From Thuidium tamariscinum (Eukaryota; Streptophyta; Bryopsida; Hypnales; Thuidiaceae), in assembly GCA_947034885.2 (NCBI GenBank), contig OX344755.2, positions 5,954,501 to 6,018,500 on the forward strand: 64,000 bases of DNA, given 5' to 3'. Positions 1 to 10,700 of this stretch are shown here, piece by piece (positions within the stretch are counted from its first letter, which is position 1; every line of letters starts with the position of its first letter). Under the pieces are notes generated by a model that saw only the letters and a program-made list of their open reading frames with translations, was not told the DNA's origin and did not search any database. Made by a program: the position numbers and the translations under genes.

Positions 1-138
1 TGGGATCGATGTCATTTTCGGAAGAAGAGTCAGTCTCACTGATTTTTTGAGCTTGTACCCCTTTGATCGGTCCTTCATCGTCGTGTTGACTTTGAAGACG
101 CTCACTTCGGCGAGGAGGGACATCATCCGAGGCGACCT
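1..138 (-). CDS. Possible exon of an unidentified minus-strand gene, cut by the window edge
   Basis: Read on the minus strand, an AG acceptor (TTGCTAG) at about 139-140 is followed by an open frame running off the left edge. It reads VASDDVPPRRSERLQ and continues with a hydrophilic, acidic-serine stretch. The composition and moderate GC look coding, unlike the AT-rich DNA further right. Charged RRSER linkers occur in many proteins, including retroelement polyproteins, so no function is assigned. It may be a downstream exon of the gene represented at 1083-1812, but the two do not splice together directly in frame, so at least one exon would lie between them. Confidence 0.25.
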
Positions 139-1082
139 AGCAACATCAAAACATGTTAGTGAAGGTGAGGAACTGTAGCTATAACTGATTTGTAGGATTA
201 TTTAAGGTTTGCAGAAGTTTTTGTGAGAAACACTTGAGGTCTGGATGCGTACTTATTGAAGACCATGTACATCTCTTCCATCGATGAATTTAGAGTGTCC
301 GTGTTTTCTCACTCATTAGTATTTTGGAGTACTAAGTTTCCAAATAACCTTGAAATGGTTATGTAGGTACAATGTTCCCTGCATTGCAATTCTATCATGG
401 TGATGCATGAATCTAGGAACTAGTCCCCACTACAAAAGATGCTACAGTTGATGCTCTCAATGCATGCGAGGTCTGAAGAAGAGGTACGCAGTAATTTCAT
501 TTCCTTATCTGGTATGCCAGTTCTGTCCTGAATCCAATGTGGCCTGGTCAACAGAGTTGAAGCGCCAAGAAGAAGAGAATTCTTGCATCATCTGTACTGA
601 AGGTTTCTTGAGAGGTTTACCTGAAAGGATGCAACTTTGTATCTCACATAATCCTTCTGTGATTTAACTTCCCAGGTTAATCTTGACAATTAGGGAGCAA
701 TGAACGTTGCACATAGGAACATCGCATGATCTTGCAGTAGTAAGAATTTCAAGTTGCACACTACGTTGATATTGTTGGTGCTACCTATTACATGACTAGC
801 AATTCAGCCATAATTGAATGTATGTGTAGTCTAAGGTGCTTTGATTTACAAAACGAGGCTATAGAATTGCTACTTGCTTCTCATTCTATGTCCTAAAGTT
901 TGCATGTAAGAATAGTTTATGACTCTGTAAGTAGGATTAGCACAATTTTTCTAAATCGGTAGGGTATCATTTTATGTTCACAGTAGAGGTAGGTGGAGGT
1001 TACCAAAGCTTGAAAGAAAGTTGTTCACAACTAGGCAAGAATATGCAACAAGCTAGAGAGAGAAGTGAATGTCATAACTTAC
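139..1082. other. Non-coding interval, probably intronic
   Basis: This stretch lies between two candidate minus-strand exons. I see only short open frames (for example 464-667 plus) without recognisable motifs. If the flanking exons belong to one gene, this is intron plus possibly one short unrecognised exon. Confidence 0.3.
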
Positions 1083-1812
1083 CCATTTTCCTTTCTGAAA
1101 GTGGGGAATCCTCAGCATTTCTTTTGAGGGTATCCTTTGCAGGTGACTTTGTGAAATCTGGCCACACCTTCTCCTTCACAAGTAAAGGAATTAGAGGATG
1201 GAATTGTCGACGTTGGCACCACCCCAAGCACCGCGTAGCTTGGTGGTAGAAGTGATGGCGATAGCTTCTTGGTAGAAGATTCGCAGGCCACTTTTGAGTT
1301 CCTCTTGGCACTGGTAGGGATCGCAAGTGTGTCATGTTCAACAAGGCTACCACCTTTGTAGCTTGCAGTGAAGATGTTCCTTCCTTATCAATCAGTAGTT
1401 GAAATAGCTGTGCTTCTACACTGTTTGTATGCTCAGGTCCGGCGTTGTGAAGATCTTGCGAGAATATCGATTGCACGCCTTCTTGACAACAAGTCTCTTC
1501 TACGAACGATGAGGTTGCTGTCGTGATGTGGGGTGTTGAAGTTGCGGCAGGGGTGTCGTCTCTTCCGTGAACTTGCTGCTCCAACTGCTCCCTTCCGCCT
1601 GTCGCTGAAGCTGCTGTGCCCACCGTTGAAGCTACTTCAACAATTGGAAGCGTGGAGCCCCCTCCGGCAAGTTGGTTCAATCCTCCTTTGCTACAATTAA
1701 AATCCCTTTGTGATTGCTCTGTTGATTCTAAATGTCCATGCACTTCACTTGTAAACTTACATTTCACACTCACTATATCGCTCATACTAGACATGTTTGA
1801 TTCTGGTTGCAT
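1083..1812 (-). CDS. Exon of an unidentified minus-strand gene
   Basis: An open frame of about 243 codons starts at an ATG at 1812-1810 (MQPESNMSSMSDIV...). It ends at a strong splice donor (AAAATGG followed by GTAAGT, at 1082-1077) just before the in-frame TGA at 1074-1072. Ending on a consensus donor, and GC content well above the surroundings, argue for a real exon. The product is Ser/Thr/Glu-rich in its first half (polar, probably disordered) and basic in its second half (LLPRSYRHHF, KSPAKDTLKRN). No catalytic or structural motif was recognised. The start is uncertain because the frame is open a few codons further upstream to a TGA at 1851-1849. It could be a plant-specific nuclear protein or a domesticated retroelement fragment. 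Confidence 0.4.
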
Positions 1813-2162
1813 TTCTCTCTTCAATAGGTTGCTTAGTTCTTTATATGCTCAATAGACTTGTCTTGCCATTGGTGTGATGAATGCAGCCGACAATTGGAAG
1901 AGTGGGTGTTGGCTGATTTTATGAGTGCTTGTTTTTTGACGGCTGATTTATTAGTATTGCATGGAGTTAGATGGATTACAAGGATCATGGAGATTAATTT
2001 TAGACAGTGCAAAGCATTGTAGGGATTTGTGCAAATCGTTTTCTGTCATCTAATTCTGTAGAGATCGATCTAAGATTCATTTCCATTGGAACACAAAGGT
2101 GTATCTTCCTGTTTTGTGAATGTCATTGTAGAAAATTTGTAGTTCCATTGTCTCATGATCTA

Positions 2163-2472
2163 TGGGAGGAGGTCTAGAAACCGACCATCTAAGGACTGGA
2201 ACAGAATTTTGGGCAGGTCAAACATCTTGAAATATTTTTCAGAGAATTTTCCTTGAAAGGCAGCTTGAATAGGCATCTAACCCAAGTCATTTCATATTTT
2301 TTGGAGCTCTCTAGAATTAGTTATCAAATTTTGAAGTTGAAAGGGCATAGGGCTCTAAAACGGTGCCCTAGCTAAAATGTACACTGTCAGTACACTGCTG
2401 AAGGCTATGAAAATGCAACATGTACAAGTATTGTACATTTTAGAACCCGCTCCATTCAAGAACCTCCTCCTA
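2163..2472. mobile_element. TA-flanked MITE (AGGAGGT-terminus family)
   Basis: Ends TGGGAGGAGGTCT and, inverted, TAGGAGGAGGTTCT form imperfect terminal inverted repeats, each bordered by TA (2161-2162 and 2473-2474). About 310 bp with no coding potential. Related to the elements at 3488-3800 and 34024-36199, which share the AGGAGG and GCTCTAAAA sub-terminal words. The TA duplication fits a mariner/Stowaway-like non-autonomous element. Confidence 0.6.
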
Positions 2473-2474
2473 TA

Positions 2475-3060
2475 GTAACCATTTGTAACCACCTCCCAAA
2501 CCCAAATCTAATAATGTAATGCATCAATTTTTAATTCGCCTTTGAATTGTGGAAGCAAGTCAAATATTAGTTTTCAGTTACATTTACATGTCCAGTTGAA
2601 GGGAACTATGTGAAACATCCAAGCATTGTGTTCAGAAGTGGCTGACATCATATAGCCTCATTCATGCATCTGTAGCCTGAATCCTTATTTATAACTATGC
2701 AGGAGCGTCCGGAAAGAAGGTATGAAGATCTTTGAACTGATACCGTCAGAAGAGATATTGGGACCCATTTTGCCTTGCCTGAGTTTGCCTGCCTTGTGAC
2801 TATTGGGCAAGTCAACTTAAATTTCAGCCTAGTGTAAATTGATGTGCCCATCCTGCCCAGAGATCAAACAAAACGACTTCTCATCTAATAACTTTTTTCC
2901 TATAAATCAAATCACCATAAAAATTTGTGCCACTTAAAGATACTCCTCGTGCCCACATCTCCATGAATTTTCATGAACAAACATAAGTTATTTTTCATGT
3001 AGTAGCCTGCCCAAAATCGCTATGTTGTCAAAAAACGTTGTTTGGTCCTTTAGGGGTTAA
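2475..3060. other. AT-rich spacer ending in one terminus of a TTAA-type element
   Basis: No gene seen. The right end, GGTCCTTTAGGGG followed by TTAA (3044-3060), is identical to the right end of the TTAA elements at 36617-37544 and 46071-46992. No matching left terminus was found upstream, so this is probably a truncated or strongly diverged copy. Confidence 0.5.
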
Positions 3061-3487
3061 ACTTCATCATGCATGGCAGGAAGAGTTTTTGCTGATCATC
3101 TCTGATCAAGCTCCATGAATTTAGATTATTTCTTTGTATGACTACTTGAACTTCAAATGCAATCTAGAAATTGAGAACCATTGCACATGTTCATTTGATG
3201 GACAGATTGATCTGCACCTTGAGCTTCACCACAGCTAACTTAGGCAGACTAGTTGACAAGATCAAACACAAGTTTCCGGAAAGTTGGTTTCATTTGTGTC
3301 AAAGAAAAATTCCCAAAATTAAGTAATCTGGAATGATGTGAACGTGATAAAAACAAACAGAATAAAAACCACAGTGATGCATCACCCAAGCTTCTTTATG
3401 TAACCCTCAAAGAACAGATGGGTGGTCATGGAAAGCTTGCATTTTAATATTGTGTGACATAATCTTTTTTTGAATAAGCCCAATATA

Positions 3488-3800
3488 AGGTAGGAGGTCC
3501 TAAAATGGTACAGGCTCTCGAATGGAACAAGCTCTAGAGGTACATTTTGCACTCTTCAATGTACAAGCAGTCTACATTTGACAAGGTGATCCATTTAAGA
3601 GCCCATTGAAATGAACTTTTCTGCAACTTCAAAAATGTGTACCTAATTCCTCAAAGGTCCAAAAAATATGAAACAGCTTAGATTAGATGTCAATTCCATT
3701 TCTCTTTTGATGAAAATTTATTAAAAAATACTTCAAGGAGTTTTAGCTTCCCCAAAATGCAAATCAGTTGTTAAGTGGTCCATTTAAGGACCTCCTACCT
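3488..3800. mobile_element. TA-flanked MITE, 313 bp, specific to copy A
   Basis: Terminal inverted repeats begin AGGTAGGAGGTCCT and are flanked by TA at 3486-3487 and 3801-3802. The paralogous site in copy B (TA at 36510-36511, in AAATATATTCATTGGAGG) lacks the insert. This proves the boundaries and the TA target duplication. Mariner/Stowaway-type behaviour; no open reading frame. Confidence 0.8.
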
Positions 3801-4401
3801 TACTCATTGGAAGTCGTAGTACTTCAGAAGATCTCCCCTTTTCACCCCTAATGCTAAAGATATATAGTTACACTTTTACCCTATAAGGAACGATTCTTTG
3901 TCATTCACTTGACACAAAACATCCTTGTCAATGTGTAAGGATTAATCTCAAACATCACATCATAATGTTCTAAGTGTTGAAGGCTATATAGAGGGTTCCG
4001 AGCTACGTGTTTTCACCTTTGGGGGTACACTCAGTGTATCTACAATAGATCACATGCAAACAAGTGATTTTTTGATTCCTTATATACTTTTTAATAAACT
4101 ATAATTTCAACCTATAGTCCTATAATTTTGAGCTTTGTCCAAAAATGACTATAAATTTCTATTGCCAAAAATAACCAATTCAAAAAAAATACAAAATAAT
4201 ATCTAGAATAGGTTGAAAAATGAACTAAAATAGCACAGTTTTCAATTCAAATATTTATTGAGAATACATTTAGATGACCATAGCATCAATAATCAAGAAA
4301 ATAAGCTTTCAATAGAGAATTTTTTTAATTTTCTAAATTTCGGTTAAAATAAAATTGTAAATAATTATAATTAATAATTGATAGATAAAATATTAATAAT
4401 T

Positions 4402-5151
4402 GGGTGATTGCAAGAAACATTTGTCCTATTTCTTGTCCCCTTGACCTCCAACAAGTAGTTTTTTGCTCATAACTTTTGCAGCTTTTGCCCTATCAACTTG
4501 AAATTTGGATTGAAGGTGCACACAAAAGTTTTATATATTCTATAATTTTTCAATTTTTGAAAAATTAGTTTACTATTTTTAAACTACCCCCAATTGGCTG
4601 TCTACCTTGGCCATTTTGGAGGTTTTTAGTCCTATTTTTTACTCAAAAATCCAAATTTGAAACCACAAATTGGACAAGTTGGAGGTCTACTAACATTTCA
4701 AGGATTGACATTGAATTTTTATAAAAATAGTAAAATATCTATTGTCCACATGAGATCAAAGTGACCTTCCTTTGTACAAATGCTACAAAGAGGGAAAAAA
4801 AATTTAGAGGAATTTTTTGTTGCAATATGAACACAATTATGTTTAGAAAAATGTCTTCTTTTTAAAATGATTTTTTGATTTTTTTTTGAATTATTAAAAA
4901 TAAAAAGGTCCACAGATCCTTTTTCTGCTATTTCCTGCTCCATGTGGCCTGTGAAGTACTTGTAGTAGTCTATAATACTACATAGTAGTACTACACTGAT
5001 AGCCCAAATCTACAGACATGCAAAATTGACAATTGAGATTTGTACGCGCGCATTAGACACATTGTACTGTCAGGATCGCGTAGTACTGCTAGTACTATGT
5101 CCAAAAACAACGTTTTGAACCAAAAACGTAAAGTATTTATTGCAATCACCC
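4402..5151. mobile_element. Non-autonomous TIR element with AATT flanks (GGGTGATTGCAA family)
   Basis: Termini GGGTGATTGCAAGAAA and, inverted, GGGTGATTGCAATAAA are flanked by AATT on both sides (4398-4401, 5152-5155). The paralogous site in copy B has a single AATT (38065-38068) and no insert, so the duplication is 4 bp. The interior matches, in inverted orientation, the element at 17971-18691, and shares words with 32703-33418. No transposase remnant is recognisable. The minus-strand frame at 4719-4943 is low-complexity and not called. Confidence 0.7.
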
Positions 5152-5155
5152 AATT

Positions 5156-6918
5156 CCAAATCTAAACTTTTAAAGTAGTAAAATCTATTCATGTTTTATT
5201 ATTTCCTTTATTTGAATTTTAGGACATAAAATAGGAGGTCTAAATTTTTTTGGCATGTCATCTATTTTAGATACATTAAGTGAACTCCTTAAGGTTTTTA
5301 CAACAAGTTCAAGAGTTTTTGGAATAAGGTGGATTAACCCATTATGGTGGAGGGTACCCATAACCAATAAAATAAGCACATCTACACATGATTTGGGTTA
5401 TGTCATGTAATTTCAATCATTCAAGACCTACTATCCCACTCATTACTTCCTACTATCTTGCTTTCTTATGTATCATTAACATATTGGTCCAAACCTTAAG
5501 AAAGTATAAAGATATGTATTCCTAGGAGAAAATGGAAATTTGTTTTAATTTTGGTTGGAAATAGAGTACCCTATTGATTGTTGATGGAATGTCAATTAGT
5601 AATGGGTATCTCTACCATACCATACAAATTAGTTATCTTGGTACTTTAGAGAAGCTATTTGTCAACTCCCTTATCTTTCAGAGATAGAATTAAGTTTGCA
5701 ACAAGTGAATGTTCTATGATTTTTCAAAGCTAAAATGCTAAAGTTTGAATTGTAGCCCCTTGTTGAAGTATAGATAGATCCTTATTTAAGTTGTCATATG
5801 CAAAATTTTAGCAAAGTCCTTACTAAAATTGATTCAACTTATTGCAGACTTTACTCCAATTGGGAAGATTCTTACTTCACAAACACTTGTGACGCAACAT
5901 TATCTAAAAACTCAAAACTTATAGTAATCAATATATGTGCAAATAGAAAATTACTAATTGGACAAAACTAGTGACACTATAGAATCACAAGTGTCCCCAA
6001 TGACTTGTCTCCAATGACTGCAATTTAACAATGATTGTACAATGACTATTTTACAGTCATTGTGAACAAGAAATGACTTCTTAAGTCATTGTGGGCAAAT
6101 CATTTGTACCTTTGTTTTTCTATCTCATGAACATAGAGGTTGCAATGATATCTTAAAAAATTTCAAATTACAATGGTATCAGCCACACATGGATACAAAG
6201 CAATTTAGAAGAGATTCAAGAGGGTTGAGGCAAGCTCATGGATCTACATTATAAATTTTTTGTCTTTGTAAACCATTCCATAGGAATCTCTCATTGAATT
6301 TCCATGTAAGTGCTACACTACAATCACATCATAATGCATGACAAAGTGATTTTGCTTGCGTATTCAAGCATTGTGACCTTTACATCTAACATCCAACATC
6401 CAACTTTCATCTCAAATCTTCATTTGCTTTGTCAATTTCTTAGTAGTAGTTTACATCAAGCAATGCTCTTGTCATTAGTGGTTGCAAGAAAAAAATGCAC
6501 TTTCTTATCAAGCTCCGCCTTCCTCATCAATGCATTTTTTTCTTGCAATCACCTCCTCCTTGAACATTACCCTATACCAAATCCCCATCAAGTATTGTTC
6601 ATCTTTAACGGCAGGTGCTCAACTTAGTTAGAAATGAACCCAATGTGGCTCTTAAAGCATCCATTGAAGAAGTAAAAACAAATTTTGTCAAGGTCCATTG
6701 TAATCCACAATTCATTTTCCCACATTCAAATACACATTTCACATCCGTCCCCACTGGATAGTTGAAAATGCCCGCTCAGTTTTAGAGCCCTGTCCTATAG
6801 ACTATCTTGGAGAGTATTATAGATTGCCTTGATGGAACTTTGGTAGTTTACGTAGCTTAACTTTGTGCCAATTCTATGATTGAGCCAAAATGAAGCATTG
6901 AAATTAATTCTTAACAAT
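5156..6918. other. Non-coding backbone of duplication copy A
   Basis: No gene recognised. At 5974 a CACTAT end followed by several GTCATTGTG words is shared with 38981 in copy B, so it is probably an old CACTA-derived fragment older than the duplication. At about 6627-6800 copy A carries a piece absent from B that ends in TTTTAGAGCCCTGTCCTATA, a fragment of the GCTCTAAAA MITE family. The frame at 6310-6627 (105 codons) shows no domain and is not conserved in copy B. Confidence 0.5.
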
Positions 6919-7178
6919 TGAGTTATTTGTAAAGTACCCTAAACTGGGGTTTAAACCCATGAGTTTTGTGAAAAAGCGGATTGAGTTAAAGAGTCAACAT
7001 AAAAGTGGGTATGAAACTTACTTTTCCATTAAAATGGTGCTTAAAAAAGTTTGGTGCCCACTTTTGAAGTCGTGCGACATAAATATCTTGCAAAAAAGTT
7101 TAACGCTTCAACTATAGTTGCCTTCTCACCTTCAAAAAAAAGTCATGCCCAAAGTGAGGGGGCTTGAGAAATAACTCA
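6919..7178. mobile_element. MITE with 3-bp AAT duplication (TGAGTTATT family)
   Basis: The 260-bp insert has ends TGAGTTATTTGTAAAG and, inverted, TGAGTTATTTCTCAAG. It is bordered by AAT at 6916-6918 and 7179-7181. Copy B (AACAATATTGATG, about 40577) has a single AAT and no insert. A second copy with ATT flanks lies at 47926-48187. Superfamily is not assigned: 3-bp duplications fit CACTA or Harbinger, but neither terminal consensus is present. Confidence 0.75.
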
Positions 7179-7432
7179 AATATCGATGAACTCTCCATTT
7201 GTGGACATGGAACCAATCCAGACTGAGAATGATGGTGCTCTTATACAACATCATGTTTTCAAGCTCTTGGCATGCTAAAGTGGATGCATGCATGGTTCTT
7301 TTGACATAATACTTTTTCTCAAAGTTGTTGTCCCGGCATAATTTTCCTAAAGTTTTAAGCCCCATAAAGTTTCAGAGCTTTGGGTAGATGACAGTCACAA
7401 GTTTGGGCACCTGCAATCAAACAAGCTTAAGG

Positions 7433-7441
7433 TAGGAACAC
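7433..7441. other. LINE target-site duplication, 5' copy
   Basis: TAGGAACAC here is repeated at 15307-15315 immediately after the AT-rich 3' tail of the retrotransposon. The sequence is part of the terminal repeat of the host MITE, which makes the assignment unambiguous. Confidence 0.85.
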
Positions 7442-7442
7442 A

Positions 7443-7613
7443 ATGAAAGAAGAACTAACAATAGAGGCACAAAGTTATGCAGACAAGGTAGATCAGGAGC
7501 TCATAGGTAACCTGACAAACCTAGAAACCATCCTAGCTCAGAGCATGCAGATGCTTAAAGGCTTGACTCGTTTAGCCATTAAAGCCCCCGAACCCTCCTC
7601 ACCGCCAAACTAG
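7443..7613 (+). CDS. LINE ORF1 remnant or mini-ORF, 56 codons
   Basis: ATG at 7443 to TAG at 7611-7613. The product starts MKEELTIEAQSYADKV and ends KAPEPSSPPN. The middle (ELIGNLTNLETILAQSMQML) has hydrophobic residues spaced like an amphipathic helix or coiled coil, as is common in LINE ORF1 proteins. The frame starts at the second base of the element, so this may be the C-terminus of a longer ORF1 lost by 5' truncation. It overlaps the open ORF2 frame (open from 7583) by 31 bases in the -1 frame. No CCHC knuckle or RRM is present. I saw no canonical slippery heptamer in the overlap. Confidence 0.5.
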   Translation: MKEELTIEAQSYADKVDQELIGNLTNLETILAQSMQMLKGLTRLAIKAPEPSSPPN

Positions 7614-7756
7614 TCCAGTTTTACAACGCCATCATCCAAAAACAGAGTGCCATAGTCATATACCTTAGTATTATATCATCCATTATTTGCTTTACACTAC
7701 TGTACATTACCACTTGGTGGCAATATTATATATATACTTTGCTTTTGCTTCTCTTC

Positions 7757-10700
7757 ATGTCCTCATCAAATTTCCACCTCTTTTTTGACATTAGATCTCT
7801 TACACAACAATTAAACACTTATAAATCACACTTATATACACACAAACACATTATACTTGTTAGCAACCATATTCAAATATTTAGTAAAATTTGTCAACAC
7901 TTTAAAATAAAATTGAAAACCACCTATCTTATTCCAAAACACCATAAATTCCCTTTGTACATTACAATGCTTTTATGTGGTGATATAGAAACTAACCCGG
8001 GACCCATGCCCGATATACTTACCACCCACCCACCTTCACATAAAAATAGATATAAAATGTATTTTATAATATGCACAATAAAACTACAACCCGAATACCA
8101 ACATTTAGCAAAACTTTTCTCACCCATAATAAACACTACACACCCTCACCACAATGACACTACCATAAATTACCCTTACATATCACAATACATTCATCAA
8201 AACCAACACCACCCACCACCAAGACTTTTATTCGCACTTATTACCACAATTAGCCCACAATTAGAGACATGTAACCATCTATTAAGACAAACATCTATCC
8301 CAGACTGGACCACACTATTACTTGAAAAAATGGCCCTCTTACAAAATCCACCAGAAAGACATATCACAACACCACACCCATACATTCAATTTAAAAATCT
8401 ACACCAAGATATCATTACACCTTCCAACTCCATTCACAAAGAAATGTATAATTTCATTAAACAAACACCTACAACACCAACCTTACAAATTATGCTCAAC
8501 AAATTTCCATACCTACATGAGAAACTACTTCTAGAAGCATTGAAATGCAAAGACACTTTGATAGAATACTCCCACCCCACTCCTCTACCCAATTTACCAA
8601 GCACAAATACTACAAATACACAAACTACTAACTTCAATACATACATGACCACATGGAACGCCGCATCAATCAACACAGCCTTACCAAGCCTCCAACACCT
8701 AACATCACATACACCAACTACCCCTGCAATAATAACAATACAAGAAACCAAAATAACTGCAACAAAATCCACAAAATACATCGAAAATTTATTTCCACAA
8801 TATAAGTTAATATTTAATAATACGCATTTATTAACTAGATGTATGCAACAGAGACGACCATATAAACCAGGACGTGGTGGACTCCTTACACTAATAAATA
8901 AAAAATATGCATACCCAGGAAACATTACCAAAATTCCAACTCCAGCTGAATTTTCACCATATTTACAAATTATAAAAATCAACAATCACCCTTTACAACC
9001 ATGGCTACTACTCCACATGTACATGCCATCACACACAGATGATTTACAATTGATACCCAAAATTCAACAATGTATAAGTCAACAAATCTCCCTACACTTA
9101 CAACACATTTATATTCTATGTGGAGACTTCAACAGAGACATTGCCCTCATTGGTAGACAAAATGAATCTAACATAACTCCGCCGCAAACAGAAGACATAG
9201 AATGGCGTAGATTTACAGACAGCCAGCAATTCACATATATATCTACTAACAGCCCTTTTTCTAGACAAGGTGGCCAAAACTATACTCAAACAAGTCTAAT
9301 AGATGGTTATTATATAAATACACCTAATTCTACTTTATACACAGTAACCACAAATCATAACCACAACCTCAATTCAGACCATTCACCAGTAACATTACAT
9401 ATACCACCAAATACATTACTAGCAAGACCTACAACACCAATAATAAATAAACCACCACGAATATTAAACCCTATTCCCCAAGAAAATATAGAAATTTTTA
9501 AAACAAACTTTTTTGAGGAACACGCAATTCAAATAAATGAACTAACCACCATTCTTACAAATGAAAATATAACAAACCACCAATGGCACAAAGCATGTAA
9601 TACCTTAGACCACCTCATACAAAGTATATCCAATAAAATACTCGAAACATGTAGTGCACCACCATTACCCCATCTAACAAACCATACAGCCCAACAAGGT
9701 GGCTTTTTACCAAGGAAAATACAGAAAAAATGGAAAGCTCACCTCTCTACTTACTACCTGATCAGGAAGGCAATCTACATATCCAAACACACAACAAATT
9801 GGACAAACCATCCAATAATAGAAGAAATACGTAAACACAACAACGCCCGCATCCCACCACCTGAAATACATGGTACAAACCAACAAGAATGGATTAACAC
9901 CATAGCAAACCTAGCCAAAAACGCAAACATACAAGCTCGTAAAATAACTACACAATATACTCAAAAATGCATCAAAAAGGCAATCACAAAATATAGACAA
10001 CTATATGAAAAAAGTCCCAAATAAATAAATAAATATTCAAAAACCAAAATACCCCCCCACTAGATTGCATTTTGGATAGACAAAACAACTTATTAACCAA
10101 CCCTGAAGACATTGCCAATGAGATACACATTCAACAATCAATTAATAATAGCCCTACAGTTCCAACATGTTATTATCTACCAGAACACTCACCACATTGT
10201 ACATGCGCAGTGAGACAATACCCCTGGCATGACTTAAATGGTTTTGTCATAGACAAACGTGGAACCCCGGATACTCCTTTACATACTTACTTCACTAAAG
10301 AAACATATGACATGTGTTTAAAACACTTATCCAATAATAAAACCCCTGGTCCAGACTCAATTCCAAATACAATCCTTAAAAATATGCCTCAATGTTTTCA
10401 AAACCTCCTTTTTCTAATTTTTCAAACATTGTTATAAACACAAACAAATCCCATCATCTTGGAAAACTAGTTTGACTATATTACTTTATAAAAAAGGAGA
10501 TCCTTCTCAATTATCAAATCATAGACCAATTGCACTTGCAAACACAATCTACAAATTTTTCACTAGTACTCTCACTTTAACCCTTTCAAACTACGGTGAA
10601 AAACACCAAATCCTACATGATAGCCAAGAAGGATTTAGACCAGAACGTAGCACATCACAACAACTACAACTTCTTATAACAGCTTTAGAAGATGCACGCT

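Noticed and set aside
5971..6110. Complete CACTA element beginning CACTAT at 5974 (and 38981 in copy B)
   Set aside because: The terminus and GTCATTGTG sub-terminal words are present in both copies, but I could not find a matching opposite end, so only a fragment is supported.
7583..7613. Programmed -1 frameshift from ORF1 to ORF2
   Set aside because: No X-XXY-YYZ slippery heptamer in the ORF1 reading phase was found in the 31-base overlap; reinitiation or an internal start is as likely.
7739..8005. 2A motif as evidence of an endogenous picorna-like virus
   Set aside because: The same frame carries endonuclease, reverse transcriptase and RNase H, with LINE-type target duplication and tail; no capsid, helicase or RNA polymerase motifs were seen.
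8434..8985. Minus-strand frame of 183 codons and other long antisense frames within 7.9-14.8 kb
   Set aside because: They lie opposite the LINE ORF2 and arise because its sense strand is so poor in G that antisense stops are rare; no motif is present.
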